Positions 25,912 to 36,164 are shown, counted from the stretch's first letter. The stretch: 60,834 nucleotides of DNA from Gammaproteobacteria bacterium (GCA_018970145.1 JAGWWY010000013.1:1-60834); one strand, 5' to 3'. The notes: a model not told the origin generated them from the sequence alone. Program-made: numbers and translations.

Positions 25912-27540
25912 ATGCTAACGACTATGATGGACTTCCCGCTATCGATCCAAATGATCCTTCAGCACGGATCACGGATCCATGCCGAGAGCCAGATAGGCAC
26001 TTTCAATGGTGAGTCCTATAACTTTTGCTCATTTTCAGATGTTGGAAACCGCGTACATCGACTGGCGTCCGCACTCAAACAATTAGATATATGTAACGGG
26101 GCGCGCGTCGCTACGTATTGCTGGAATAATCAACAGCATCTCGAAGCCTATCTCGCCGTGCCCTCCATGGGCGCAGTGCTGCACACGCTTAACGTCCGCC
26201 TCTTCCCCGAACAAATCATTGGCATCATGAATCATGCCGCTGATGACGTGCTGATCATTGACGGCGTCCTCTTGGCACAAATGACTACCGTGTTGCCGCA
26301 GGTCAAAACGCTGCGACATGTCATCGTCGTTGGTTCGCCGGCCGCCACGATGACATCTGAAACCATTCAATTTCACGACTACGAGGAACTGCTGAGGAGC
26401 GCTCCATCTTCCTTCGAATGGCCCGAAATCACTGAGCGGGATGCCGCTGTCGTCTGCTATACCAGCGGCACCACCGGAGCACCCAAAGGCGTGGTCTACA
26501 GCCATCGATCGGTTTTTTTACACACGCTCGCAACACTCGGTAAAGACACCTTCGGAATTTGTCAATCGGATCGAATCTTGCTGCTGCCTTCGATGTTTCA
26601 CGCCAACGCTTGGGGGCTACCATTCTCTGCATGGCTGTCCGGCGCGGATCTATTATTACCCGGTCCACATCTCAAAGCAGCCGATATCCGCGCGGCGATT
26701 GAGCAGCAACGTCCGACCTTCACGGCACTGGTGCCGACGTTGATCAATGATCTGCTGATCACCGATCGAGAAGAGCCCATCGACATGACCAGTTTTCGTG
26801 TACTGGTTTCAGGTGGCTCAGCCGTCTCACCGGTGCTGATCCGAAAAGTGCACGAACAATGGGGGGTCCCTGTGTTGCAAGGCTGGGGTATGACCGAGAC
26901 GAGCCCTATGTGCTGCTTGTCGATCCCGCCTAGGTCGATTGCTGCTGACGAAGAGGCGGACTGGCGTGCCAAAAGCGGCCGTCCCGTGCCAGGAATGCAA
27001 GTACGTATCGTGAATGCGGAGAACGCACCGTTACCGAACGACGGCGAGACCATCGGCGATCTTCAACTGCGCGGGCCGTGGGTGACCGGGAGTTATCACA
27101 ACAACCCTGCATCCGATAGTTTTTCGGCAGATGGGTGGTTACGTACCGGCGATGTCGGCACTATCGATCCGCAAGGGTACGTTCAAATCACCGACCGCAC
27201 CAAAGACGTGATCAAGTCCGGTGGAGAATGGGTTTCCTCCGTCGACCTTGAAAACAAAATAGCGGGATGCCCAGGCGTTATCGAAGTTGGAGTGATTGGA
27301 ATTCCCGATCCGCGATGGGAAGAACGTCCGTTGGTATTTTTAGTTTGCGATACGCAGCAACCCGTAGTGAGCCCTAAAACGATCCGCGATTATCTCGCCC
27401 CGCTCATCGCTCGTTTCGCCCTACCGGAAAACTTTGCGTTTGTGACGGCAATACCGAAAACAAGCGTTGGCAAGATCGATAAAGTCGCGCTGCGTCAGTT
27501 GTTTGCTAGCGGGAAAGTCGATGTCGTCAAGGCGAGGTGA
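25912..27540 (+). CDS. Acyl-CoA synthetase (AMP-forming)
   Basis: A 542-residue ANL-superfamily ligase that adenylates a carboxylic acid and transfers it to CoA. Motifs in order: VVCYTSGTTGAPKGVVYSH (A3), LQGWGMTETSPM (A5), GWLRTGDVGTID (A7), ITDRTKDVIKSGGEWVSS (A8) and the C-terminal catalytic Lys in TSVGKIDK (A10). It resembles medium/long-chain and alicyclic fatty-acid ligases. It ends the plus operon that starts with the receptor and lies four bases from the convergent racemase gene. It would activate the acid released by lactone hydrolysis or aldehyde oxidation. Confidence 0.92.
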   Translation: MLTTMMDFPLSIQMILQHGSRIHAESQIGTFNGESYNFCSFSDVGNRVHRLASALKQLDICNGARVATYCWNNQQHLEAYLAVPSMGAVLHTLNVRLFPEQIIGIMNHAADDVLIIDGVLLAQMTTVLPQVKTLRHVIVVGSPAATMTSETIQFHDYEELLRSAPSSFEWPEITERDAAVVCYTSGTTGAPKGVVYSHRSVFLHTLATLGKDTFGICQSDRILLLPSMFHANAWGLPFSAWLSGADLLLPGPHLKAADIRAAIEQQRPTFTALVPTLINDLLITDREEPIDMTSFRVLVSGGSAVSPVLIRKVHEQWGVPVLQGWGMTETSPMCCLSIPPRSIAADEEADWRAKSGRPVPGMQVRIVNAENAPLPNDGETIGDLQLRGPWVTGSYHNNPASDSFSADGWLRTGDVGTIDPQGYVQITDRTKDVIKSGGEWVSSVDLENKIAGCPGVIEVGVIGIPDPRWEERPLVFLVCDTQQPVVSPKTIRDYLAPLIARFALPENFAFVTAIPKTSVGKIDKVALRQLFASGKVDVVKAR

Positions 27541-27543
27541 ATC

Positions 27544-28752
27544 TCAACGCGCAGTCAATACGTGCTCGATCTGAGCCGTAGATAAACCGAGCTCTTTCAG
27601 GATTTCGAGAGTGTTTGCATCGACGGCCCGTGGCGCTTGCGGATGCTTCGGCCGAGACCGACTAAAACGCGGCACAGGTGCGTTTTGCGCCACTCCATCG
27701 ATTTCGATGAACGCCTTTCTCGCTACGTTATGCGGATGCTCGAGCGCTTCCTGCATGGACAAAATCGGCGAAACACACGCATCTGATCCATCAAACATGG
27801 CTTCCAGTTCAGCGCGGCTATAGCGACGAATGGCAGCGGCCAATTTACTGCGCAGGGCGGGCCAAACGTCCTCAACCAATTCCGAGTAGAGGCCCTGCTG
27901 GAAACCGACGCCGAGCGCGAACTCGGCCGGGTCGAGGCCGAGCCTCTCGAGCAACAGTTGATGAAACTGCGGCTCGATTGCTCCTACAGCTAACCATTTT
28001 CCGTCACGAGTTTCGTAGGTGTCGTAAAAATGCGCCGCTCCTGAGAGAAAGTTAGCCGCTGGACGATCTATCCAGTAACCCTGATTACGTAATCCCATCA
28101 AGGGCGCCGTAAAGGAAATCACGCTGTCGATCATCGCGCTATCGACGACCTGTCCTCTCCCGCTGCGTGCGCGCTCGAACAACGCACATACGATACCAAA
28201 CGCTACCATCAGACCGCCGCCACCATAATCACCGATGACATTGAGCGGAGGTACTGGCCGACCTTGTTTGTCGCCGATCTGATGCAGCAAACCAGTCAAA
28301 GCGATGTAATTGATGTCATGCCCGGCAGTACGCGACAGCGGTCCATCCTGACCCCAGCCCGTGATTCGTGCATAAATTAGACGCGGGTTTCTTTGACAGC
28401 AAATCTCAGGACCGAGGCCAAGACGCTCGGTCACACCAGGTCGGAATCCCTCGAGAAGAACATCGCTGCGCTCAATCAAGCGCAATACGACATCTACTGC
28501 TGCCTGGCTCTTGAGATCAAGCGTCATGTTGCGTCGATTTCTCAGTGTCGGATCGGTATTCCCTGCCGACTCTGCGCCGCGTCGTTCAATCCGGATGACT
28601 TCGGCTCCGAGATCGCCGAGCAGCATGCCAGCGTAAGGCCCCGGACCAATACCAGCCAACTCGAGCACGCGAAGGCCTGCCAGCGGCCCGCTCGAAGTAC
28701 GCACCTCGGCGACAGCATCGGTCGGCTCGTTAGCGGATAGATCGTCGTTCAC
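27544..28752 (-). CDS. Alpha-methylacyl-CoA racemase (class III CoA-transferase family)
   Basis: A 402-residue member of the CaiB/BaiF family. Its features are those of alpha-methylacyl-CoA racemase rather than a transferase: LELAGIGPGPYAGMLLGDLGAEVIR, His in TAGHDINYIAL, Asp in IGDYGGGG and Glu in YETRDGKWL, corresponding to the racemase His/Asp/Glu set. It would epimerise a 2-methyl branched acyl-CoA so that a stereospecific dehydrogenase can act, as in sterol side-chain and isoprenoid degradation. GTG 28752, seven bases after the upstream stop, is preferred; a TTG at 28803 would overlap that gene. Confidence 0.85.
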   Translation of the reverse strand: MNDDLSANEPTDAVAEVRTSSGPLAGLRVLELAGIGPGPYAGMLLGDLGAEVIRIERRGAESAGNTDPTLRNRRNMTLDLKSQAAVDVVLRLIERSDVLLEGFRPGVTERLGLGPEICCQRNPRLIYARITGWGQDGPLSRTAGHDINYIALTGLLHQIGDKQGRPVPPLNVIGDYGGGGLMVAFGIVCALFERARSGRGQVVDSAMIDSVISFTAPLMGLRNQGYWIDRPAANFLSGAAHFYDTYETRDGKWLAVGAIEPQFHQLLLERLGLDPAEFALGVGFQQGLYSELVEDVWPALRSKLAAAIRRYSRAELEAMFDGSDACVSPILSMQEALEHPHNVARKAFIEIDGVAQNAPVPRFSRSRPKHPQAPRAVDANTLEILKELGLSTAQIEHVLTAR

Positions 28753-28759
28753 GATCGAA

Positions 28760-30919
28760 TCACGCGATATCTCGGAAGCGGGAATTTTTCTTTGCCATCT
28801 CAATCAACAAGGAGCAAGGCTCGAACCGCGGACCAGCAGACACCGCCATACGCTTGCACACTTCAACGAAGTTTCTAGCGCCAAGCATATCGATGTAAGA
28901 CAGTGCTCCTCCAGTATACGCAGGGTATCCCCAACCGAGGATGGAGCCAAGATCACCGTCCGAGTAACTCGTCAGTACCCCCTCCTGCAGACAACGTGCC
29001 GTTTCCAGCGACTGAATCACCAGCAAGCGCTGCTTAACCTCATCAAGGGAACACTGGACTTTTGAAACGGGATACTCTTTCGTAAGACCAGGCCAGAGAT
29101 ACTTCTTTCCAGTAGCGGGATACTCGTAAAAACCAGCGCCAGCTTTTCGTCCAAAACGTTTGAGGTCCTCGACAAAATATCGCAACACATTCCAGCTCAC
29201 TGGATAGACAAAGTCTGCACCGAGATCCTCACGCGTCTGCTGAACGACGTTGTATTGCAACTCCAAGGATACTTCATCCATGACCGCTAACGGTCCGACC
29301 GGCATGCCAGCAAAACGTCCGGCGTTCTCGATCAACGCAGGACTGACCCCCTCCTGCAGCAACATCTGACCTTCGTAGCAATAGGTAGCAAAGACGCGGC
29401 TCGTGAAAAAACCACGGCTATCGTTGACGACGATCGGCGTTTTTCCAAGACGGCGAGCTAAATCGAGCGTCCACGCGAGCGTAGTATCGTCAGTCGTTTT
29501 GCTGCGAATAATCTCTACCAGCGGCATACGCTCAACGGGCGAAAAGAAATGCATTCCAATGAAACGGTTTGGCCTAGATGAAGCTGCCGCCAAACCGGTA
29601 ACGGGTAGAGTCGAGGTGTTAGTGGCGAAAACCGCTTCGCGATCGATAACCGCCTCGGCCCGTCGAATCGCTTCGGCTTTAACAGCTCGGCTCTCAAACA
29701 CTGCTTCGATAACGAACTCGCTACCCGCAAGATCTTCATAGCGTGTGGTAGGACAGATACGCGAAAGGACTTCTTTTACGGTCGATTCGCTCAACCTGCC
29801 AGCTTGTCGATCTTTTTGCAAAAGCTTTTCTGCATGCATCGACGCCCGCTGCGCCAACTCCAGACTTTGATCAAGTACGCCGACGACACAGCCAGCTCTT
29901 GCCAGAACATGACTTAGTCCCGCGCCCATCATTCCAGCTCCAAGGATCGCCACCCTCGCGACAGGCTTTGCTCGGACCTCGACGGGACGCCGACTGAGCT
30001 TCTCGGCTCTGCCTTTGTTGATAAACATCGTGCGAATCAGGTTCTTCGCTTCGGGTTTTGATGCTAGCAAGGCAAATTGCTGCCGCTCGATATCTAGACC
30101 GCGATCAAACGGTAATTGCAGGCCCTCATAGATGCACGACAGTATGGCGATCGGCGCAGGATGATTCCGCATCGACTTACGCGTGACCTCAGGAACTGCA
30201 AGCATGAACAGTTGGAGCAAATTGTTCTGCAAAGGGAACACAGCGCCGCCAGCAGACTTGGTGTCTTTAAGATCCCAAGGCTGCGCTACCCGCTCTGCCG
30301 AAAGTAACCACGCGCGCGCCCTAGCAGTCACAGCCTCGGCGGATGCCAACTCGTGAACGATACCTAGTTGAAGGGCGTCTTGCGGCGCAACAGAACCACC
30401 GTCCAACATCAATCGTGCAGCGGGTTCGACCCCGATGAGTCGCGGCAATCGCTGGGTGCCACCAGCACCGGGCAGTAAGCCAAGCTTCACCTCGGGCAGG
30501 CCGACCTTCGCCGCAGAGTGATCGGCCAGAACACGATAATGGCAAGCGAGCGCCAATTCGAGCCCACCACCTAGTGCCAGTCCGTTGATGGCTGCAGCCA
30601 CGGGTTTACCACAGGTTTCGAGTCGACGAAGCGCCCGCGACAATCCGCCTGTCGCCGCGTAAAGCGAGGCGACATCGACCGAGGACTCGAGTTGAGTCAG
30701 CAGCGACTTGAGATTCCAGCCGGCAGCGAATGCCGTCGATTTAGCCGAGCTGACAAGAATACCGCGTACATCGGAGCGCGCAGCCAACACTTCAACGGTT
30801 GAGTCGAGCTCAATGACGAACTCATCGGATAACGGATTTAAAGATCCATTCGGCACATCAAGCAGCAAAGACGCGATTCCATCGTGATCGACAACCAACG
30901 AAAAGTGTTTGGTAATCAC
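28760..30919 (-). CDS. FadB-like multifunctional enoyl-CoA hydratase / 3-hydroxyacyl-CoA dehydrogenase
   Basis: A 719-residue beta-oxidation enzyme. The crotonase half (about residues 1-190) has [30 protein letters not shown] and [20 protein letters not shown], with both Glu residues. The 3-hydroxyacyl-CoA dehydrogenase half has the NAD site [29 protein letters not shown] with the catalytic His, and two C-terminal domains. It converts enoyl-CoA to 3-ketoacyl-CoA. GTG 30919 lies five bases after the thiolase stop. With the thiolase upstream and the racemase downstream it forms the beta-oxidation core. Confidence 0.92.
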   Translation of the reverse strand: MITKHFSLVVDHDGIASLLLDVPNGSLNPLSDEFVIELDSTVEVLAARSDVRGILVSSAKSTAFAAGWNLKSLLTQLESSVDVASLYAATGGLSRALRRLETCGKPVAAAINGLALGGGLELALACHYRVLADHSAAKVGLPEVKLGLLPGAGGTQRLPRLIGVEPAARLMLDGGSVAPQDALQLGIVHELASAEAVTARARAWLLSAERVAQPWDLKDTKSAGGAVFPLQNNLLQLFMLAVPEVTRKSMRNHPAPIAILSCIYEGLQLPFDRGLDIERQQFALLASKPEAKNLIRTMFINKGRAEKLSRRPVEVRAKPVARVAILGAGMMGAGLSHVLARAGCVVGVLDQSLELAQRASMHAEKLLQKDRQAGRLSESTVKEVLSRICPTTRYEDLAGSEFVIEAVFESRAVKAEAIRRAEAVIDREAVFATNTSTLPVTGLAAASSRPNRFIGMHFFSPVERMPLVEIIRSKTTDDTTLAWTLDLARRLGKTPIVVNDSRGFFTSRVFATYCYEGQMLLQEGVSPALIENAGRFAGMPVGPLAVMDEVSLELQYNVVQQTREDLGADFVYPVSWNVLRYFVEDLKRFGRKAGAGFYEYPATGKKYLWPGLTKEYPVSKVQCSLDEVKQRLLVIQSLETARCLQEGVLTSYSDGDLGSILGWGYPAYTGGALSYIDMLGARNFVEVCKRMAVSAGPRFEPCSLLIEMAKKNSRFRDIA

Positions 30920-30923
30920 GTTC

Positions 30924-32132
30924 TCAAACTCGCTCAATGATGGCTGCCGTACCCATACCCGCGCCAACGCAAAGCGTAACGAGTGCAGTATTCAAATCCT
31001 GACGCTCCAGTTCATCCAGCACAGTGCCGAGTATCATCGCCCCCGTTGCGCCGAGGGGATGTCCCATCGCGATAGCGCCGCCATTGACGTTGACCCGATC
31101 AGGTGGCAAATCAAAATGTGTGATGAATCTCAGCGCGACTGCAGCAAATGCTTCATTGATTTCGAAAAGGTCGATGTCGCCGATCGTCATGCCTGCCCGC
31201 TTGAGCAATTTTTCGGTGACCAACGCGGGGCCTGTGAGCATTATGGCAGGCTCACTACCGATTGATGTGAAGGCTCGAATCCGAGCGCGTGGCTGCAACC
31301 CGGAGACACCGGCGAAATCCGTGCCACCGACTAACACCGCTGCCGCGCCATCGACGATGCCACTCGAATTTCCAGCAGTATGTAGATGGTTGATCGATTC
31401 GACTTGGGGATAACGCAGTTGAGCCACAACGTCAAAGCCCAGCTTTTCGCCCGGGATTGCAAATGCTGCTTTGAGTTGGCCTAGCGATTCGATCGTAGTA
31501 TCTGCGCGGATATGCTCATCACGGGCGAGAACAATCTCTCCTACGAGATTTCGAACAGGCATGACCGACTTGGCAAACCGGCCCTCGTTCCATGCAAGTG
31601 TTGCACGACGCTGGCTTTCCGCGGCAAAACTGTCTAGTCGCGCGCGATCGTAGCCATCTATGGTCGCGATCAGATCAGCGCCGATCCCTTGCGGCACGTA
31701 ATAAGCAGGATAGGAGACAGCGGGATCTGAGTACCACGCACCGCCATCAGAACCCATCGCGACTCGGGACATCGATTCAACGCCGCCGCCGATCGCGGCA
31801 ATCGATTGTCCGCTCATGACCTGTCCGGCTGCGATATTGATTGCTTCGAGGCCAGAAGCGCAAAACCGGTTGACCTGTTGTCCGGCTACGCACTCATCGT
31901 AACCAGCGATCAGTGTTGCAACTCGCGCAATATTTGCGCCCTGCTCGCCGACGGGCGATACACAGCCGAGCACGACATCATCCACGAGACGGGTGTCGAG
32001 GCTATTACGATTACGCAGTTCCGCGAGCGTCTGAGCCATCAAACTCATCGGTGTAATGGAATGCAAGGCACCGTCGGACTTACCGCGTCCGCGAGGCGTC
32101 CGAATGTGATCAAAAATAAATGCATCAGACAT
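30924..32132 (-). CDS. Acetyl-CoA acyltransferase (thiolase, FadA-like)
   Basis: A 402-residue thiolase. The acyl-accepting Cys is in VNRFCASGLEAI, the His in NGGAIAMGHPLGATGA and the second Cys in TLCVGAGMGTAAI, so all catalytic residues are present. It cleaves 3-ketoacyl-CoA to shorten the acid by two or, after methyl branches, three carbons. It lies 17 bases downstream of the PQQ dehydrogenase gene and directly before the FadB-like gene, in one minus operon led from the operator-bearing region at 34.4 kb. Confidence 0.94.
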   Translation of the reverse strand: MSDAFIFDHIRTPRGRGKSDGALHSITPMSLMAQTLAELRNRNSLDTRLVDDVVLGCVSPVGEQGANIARVATLIAGYDECVAGQQVNRFCASGLEAINIAAGQVMSGQSIAAIGGGVESMSRVAMGSDGGAWYSDPAVSYPAYYVPQGIGADLIATIDGYDRARLDSFAAESQRRATLAWNEGRFAKSVMPVRNLVGEIVLARDEHIRADTTIESLGQLKAAFAIPGEKLGFDVVAQLRYPQVESINHLHTAGNSSGIVDGAAAVLVGGTDFAGVSGLQPRARIRAFTSIGSEPAIMLTGPALVTEKLLKRAGMTIGDIDLFEINEAFAAVALRFITHFDLPPDRVNVNGGAIAMGHPLGATGAMILGTVLDELERQDLNTALVTLCVGAGMGTAAIIERV

Positions 32133-32149
32133 AATTATTTCGTATCACT

Positions 32150-34327
32150 TTAGTCCGGTAATTCGAAAACATAGATGGCGTTACCACCCGAGGGTTGATA
32201 AATATCCGGCGCCTCGCGTGCGGTCATGAGCTTGAAAACACCCATACCGGTGGGTACGGCGATATACTGCTTTCCCGCGACCGAATAAGTCACGGCATAT
32301 CCATGCAAAGGCGAGCCCAAACGGGCTTGCCATCGAACGTCACCCGTTTCGGTATCGAAGGCCTTGAAGTAGCGGTCCAAATCACCCACGAAGGTCAAGC
32401 CACCTGCCGTGTTCAAAACTCCGGTCAAGAACATGGCTCGTTGGGTATGCGACCACTTGACCGATAAATCTCGCAAGTCAACCGATGTGAGACGCCCGAG
32501 CATACCGTTCGCCCCGGGCATCGGCTTAATAGTCGACTCACCTCCGTAACCACCGCCGCCCTCGGTGAACTCGACCTTTCGCCCTGTAAACTCCATACAA
32601 GTTTGATGCAATGGAACGAGCAGCGTCGAAAGCTTTGGATTGAAAGCACTCGCCTGCCAGTTGTGTCCACCGTAGATACTGGGGCAGGCGTTTACGGTAT
32701 CGCCAATCTTTGCTTTGGCAATATCGTCACGATACTCGAGACGACCGGTTGTCTTATCAAGCGGCTTTTTAAAAATATTTTGCGGCAGCAACTCCGCAAA
32801 GTCGACGAACTTGCCCGAGCGTCTATCGAGTTTCCAAAGAATTCCATCTTTGCCGACGGTCACGAGGTATGGCTTTCCCGCCAGATCCACCAGTATGCGC
32901 TCGAAGCCGGTTTCCATATCGAGCGTCTCGCCCGGCATATGCTGGAAGAACCATCGCAATTTTCCGGTTTTTGGCTCGATTGCGAGCGTCGAGTTGGTAT
33001 AAAGCGCATCAGATCGAACGCTCATACCGCGACTCGCTGCCACCCAAGGCTTCGCCTGTGAAGTCCCGAGAAAGACCAAGTTAAGCTTCGGGTCGTACGA
33101 ACCAGCGATCCAGTTATCGCCACCTCCACGTAGCTCGGGCGACATGCCACCCCAGCTCGTATCGTTTGGATCGCCCGGCAGCGCAATCGTTGAGGTGCGC
33201 CATAGTTCCTCACCCGTATCGGGGTCGTGCCCGGTGATGAAACACCCCTCTTTCTTAAAGCGCTCACAACCATTGATGCCGCTGACGATGACGCCATCGG
33301 CAATGATCGGTCCGGCTGTATGCGTGTATCCCTTGGTGTAGTCTGCTTTAGTTGTCCGCCAAAGTAACTTGCCGGTACGCGTATCCAACGCGATCAGAGC
33401 GGCATCGTATGTGGCGACGAATAGCCGATCTTTATAAATCGCGATGTTGCGGGTTGGGCCACCCAGTGTTTTCGACTCAGGCGGATGCGGATACGCATAC
33501 TCCCAGATCAGTGAGCCTGTTGCAGCATCGATTGCTTGAATGAGATTCGCCGGGTGCGTCAGGAACATGACACCGTCATGCACCAACGGTGTGACCTGAT
33601 TGCTGCCCTCACGCATGGTCAAAGTCCATGCGAGCTTCAAACTACGAACGTTGTCAGTATTGATTTGCGATAACGGCGAATAAGCCTGCCCGTCCTGAGT
33701 ACGGCGCCAGTTCAGCCAGGCTGAGTCCGGCGGGTTCCGAAGCAGTTCATCGCTGACCATACTCAAGGGGGGCGTCGACTGGTTGATCCAGCGGCCCGCG
33801 CGCTCTGCCGCTTCCATGACGCCACTCGCGCCTTCCCAAGCGCGTGCGCCTGACTCGGTCCCGCCGCTGGCCGCGTCAGTGGTAACGCCAGTTCCAGCGC
33901 CTTTAGGAACAGCCGTCGCTGTCACGCCATCGGACTGAGCAATCAGCATAGCGCTGGCCGAGGTCATGTCGCGATCCCCCGCCGCAAAGCCGTTGGCGCG
34001 CAACACGTAAGCAGTCATGTCCGCAAATACACCCTCACCAGTTGTCGCTGGTACCGTCGTGGACATGGAATTTCGAATGTATTGCAGTAGTTCGTTGGCA
34101 GGGCGCCCACTCCACTTGCTTAAGAAACTCGCGCCCACCAGTGGAGGACCATGTCCCGTACCACGCAGGCTGACATGGTGACACTCCGTGCAATGCCGCT
34201 CGTAGGCAGCTTTCCCACGCGTCATTTGCGTCTCAGAGAACAACCCAGCAGCGAAGAGATGAGCAGGCGCCGTCGCAACGCCGAACAGCGTCAGGCACCG
34301 GACCACAAGTCCGATCGAAATGGACAT
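32150..34327 (-). CDS. PQQ-dependent quinohaemoprotein dehydrogenase with N-terminal cytochrome c domain
   Basis: A 725-residue periplasmic enzyme with a signal peptide. The N-terminal ~100 residues form a cytochrome c domain with haem motif CTECHH, then a low-complexity Gly/Ala/Thr linker, then an eight-bladed PQQ propeller (WTLTMREGSNQVTPLVHDGV, GSLIWEYAYPHP, TGKLRWFFQH, TGDVRWQARLG). In most quinohaemoproteins the haem domain is C-terminal, so this order is less common. It should oxidise an alcohol or aldehyde and pass electrons to the respiratory chain. ATG 34327 removes a poor N-terminal extension. Operator site 3 lies 46 bases upstream. No PQQ synthesis genes are in the window. Confidence 0.87.
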   Translation of the reverse strand: MSISIGLVVRCLTLFGVATAPAHLFAAGLFSETQMTRGKAAYERHCTECHHVSLRGTGHGPPLVGASFLSKWSGRPANELLQYIRNSMSTTVPATTGEGVFADMTAYVLRANGFAAGDRDMTSASAMLIAQSDGVTATAVPKGAGTGVTTDAASGGTESGARAWEGASGVMEAAERAGRWINQSTPPLSMVSDELLRNPPDSAWLNWRRTQDGQAYSPLSQINTDNVRSLKLAWTLTMREGSNQVTPLVHDGVMFLTHPANLIQAIDAATGSLIWEYAYPHPPESKTLGGPTRNIAIYKDRLFVATYDAALIALDTRTGKLLWRTTKADYTKGYTHTAGPIIADGVIVSGINGCERFKKEGCFITGHDPDTGEELWRTSTIALPGDPNDTSWGGMSPELRGGGDNWIAGSYDPKLNLVFLGTSQAKPWVAASRGMSVRSDALYTNSTLAIEPKTGKLRWFFQHMPGETLDMETGFERILVDLAGKPYLVTVGKDGILWKLDRRSGKFVDFAELLPQNIFKKPLDKTTGRLEYRDDIAKAKIGDTVNACPSIYGGHNWQASAFNPKLSTLLVPLHQTCMEFTGRKVEFTEGGGGYGGESTIKPMPGANGMLGRLTSVDLRDLSVKWSHTQRAMFLTGVLNTAGGLTFVGDLDRYFKAFDTETGDVRWQARLGSPLHGYAVTYSVAGKQYIAVPTGMGVFKLMTAREAPDIYQPSGGNAIYVFELPD

Positions 34328-34372
34328 GATGAGCCCCCCGGGAAAACTTGATTTTAATTGAGAAAAGGTTGC

Positions 34373-34391
34373 CTTGTTTGACGACAACAAG
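34373..34391. promoter_or_regulatory. 19-bp operator, site 3 (candidate TetR site)
   Basis: CTTGTTTGACGACAACAAG lies just upstream of the PQQ dehydrogenase operon. It keeps the CTTG...CAACAAG ends at the same spacing as sites 1 and 2 and is identical to site 1 over its last ten bases. Confidence 0.62.
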
Positions 34392-34431
34392 TCAAGTTGA
34401 ACGGAGCAGCAAAGTCTCAATCTTATCTGGA

Positions 34432-34450
34432 CTTGCTAGTTACCAACAAG
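34432..34450. promoter_or_regulatory. 19-bp operator, site 2 (candidate TetR site)
   Basis: CTTGCTAGTTACCAACAAG lies about 50 bases before the Baeyer-Villiger monooxygenase start. Only the three central bases differ from site 1 at 21681. Sites 2 and 3 begin 59 bases apart, one serving each divergent operon. Confidence 0.68.
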
Positions 34451-34502
34451 AAAACTAGTATCGATCAGAGGATCTCACGAACGCTCTTGGAGGGCTTTTA
34501 CA

Positions 34503-36134
34503 GTGGCTACGGAGCAAGTAAAGAACCAAGCTGATTTCGACGTCATCGCGATCGGAGCGGGCTTCGCCGGCCTCGGACTCATCCACTACGTGCGCGAAGC
34601 GGGTCTTTCCATCCGCGTCTTCGACAAAGCATCCGACATCGGCGGCACCTGGACATGGAACCGGTATCCCGGGGCGGCCAGCGATAGCGAGTGTTACTAC
34701 TATTGCCTGACCTTCTCTAAAGAGCTTTTACAAGAGTGGAAGTGGTCGGTTCGCTATCCGGGCTGGGAGGAAAACCTCCGGTACATGCATTTTGTAGCTG
34801 ATCGCTGCAACATGTGGCCGCACATCTCGCTGAACACCAAGATTGTCAGCGCTGACTACCAAGAGAAAAGCGGGCTCTGGCTGGTTCGCACCGAGGCCGG
34901 CGAGAGCTTCACTTGCCGCTACTTCATCAGCGCGATGGGGATGATCTCCGAGCCAGTGATTCCCGAATTCAAGAATATGACCGCGTTCAAGGGCCCGTGT
35001 TTTCACTCAGCGCGTTGGCCCGAGGGTCTCGATTATTCCGGTAAGCGAATCGGCATCATCGGTAGCGGCGCAACGACCGTGCAGATGCTACCCGTCGTTG
35101 CGCAGACCGCAGCGCAAGTCACCGTTTTCCAGCGTACCGCCAACTTCGTCATGCCGGCCGTCCAGAAACCGATCACGACGGAGTGGGATCAGGAAATCAA
35201 AGCTAACTACGACCAGATCATCCAGAAGTGTCGAAACCACTCGTTCGGCATGGCTTTCGACAGCCCGGTGGGGCGCAATCTCTCAGACACACCACCCGAT
35301 GAAGTTCAGAAGATTCTTGAGGAACACTGGCCTCGCGGAAGTTTTCGATTCGTCTTCGAAACCTTCGATGATCTCGTCGTGAACGCGGAATCGAACCGAG
35401 TCGTGGGCGATTTCATTATTCGTAAGATGAAAGAGAAGGTCAAAGATGCTGAAGTTGCAGACCTGCTGACTCCGAAGGGTTACCCGTTCTTCGCCAAGCG
35501 TCCGCCTCTCGACCATGGTTATTTCGAAACGTTTAATCGAGATAACGTCAAGCTAGTGGACATCAACGAACGAGAACCGATCGTCGAATTCACAGAGACG
35601 GGAATCCGCACGACAAAGCAGTCTTACGAATTCGACATTATCGTTCTCGCGACCGGTTTTCAGGCCTACACAGGCGCCCAAGAGGCGCTGCCGATTCGCG
35701 GGCGAAATGGCTTGCTTCTCAAAGACAAATGGAAGCATGAGTCCAGCTCAATTATGGGCGTGTTCGTATCTGGCTTCCCAAACCTGTTTATGATCACCGG
35801 TCCGCAAGCACCGTTCGCAAATCTACCTACGTCGATCGAGCAAAATATTCACTATATTGTCGACTGCATTAAAAAAATGGAGCACGAAAGTCTCGATGTC
35901 TGCGATCCGAAACCAGACGCCGAGGCTGCATGGACTGCGCACACTGCCGAGATTCATCAGATGACTCTGATGGCTCAAGGCGACAAGGTGAACTCTTGGA
36001 TGATGGGCGCGAATTTGAAAGACAAGAAACCGCGTGTGCTCATTTATTTCGGTGGTGCCAATAACTACTACGACAAGATGCGCGAGTCTGCGCGTGCAGG
36101 ATTTCCAGAGGTCGAATTCAAGCGTCGTGCGTAA
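34503..36134 (+). CDS. Type I Baeyer-Villiger monooxygenase (flavin-containing)
   Basis: A 543-residue FAD/NADPH monooxygenase. The FAD Rossmann motif is IGAGFAGLGLIH, the type I fingerprint FKGPCFHSARWPE matches F-x-G-x-x-x-H-x-x-x-W-P, and the NADPH motif is GIIGSGATTVQ. ATG is absent at the right place; GTG 34503 follows a GGAGGG. Such enzymes insert oxygen beside a ketone to give an ester or lactone; the length and motifs fit cyclic-ketone monooxygenases. It is divergent from the PQQ dehydrogenase operon over operator sites 2 and 3, and an SDR gene follows after 30 bases. Confidence 0.93.
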   Translation: MATEQVKNQADFDVIAIGAGFAGLGLIHYVREAGLSIRVFDKASDIGGTWTWNRYPGAASDSECYYYCLTFSKELLQEWKWSVRYPGWEENLRYMHFVADRCNMWPHISLNTKIVSADYQEKSGLWLVRTEAGESFTCRYFISAMGMISEPVIPEFKNMTAFKGPCFHSARWPEGLDYSGKRIGIIGSGATTVQMLPVVAQTAAQVTVFQRTANFVMPAVQKPITTEWDQEIKANYDQIIQKCRNHSFGMAFDSPVGRNLSDTPPDEVQKILEEHWPRGSFRFVFETFDDLVVNAESNRVVGDFIIRKMKEKVKDAEVADLLTPKGYPFFAKRPPLDHGYFETFNRDNVKLVDINEREPIVEFTETGIRTTKQSYEFDIIVLATGFQAYTGAQEALPIRGRNGLLLKDKWKHESSSIMGVFVSGFPNLFMITGPQAPFANLPTSIEQNIHYIVDCIKKMEHESLDVCDPKPDAEAAWTAHTAEIHQMTLMAQGDKVNSWMMGANLKDKKPRVLIYFGGANNYYDKMRESARAGFPEVEFKRRA

Positions 36135-36164
36135 CCGAGTAAAACTACCCGTAGGATTCGACGT

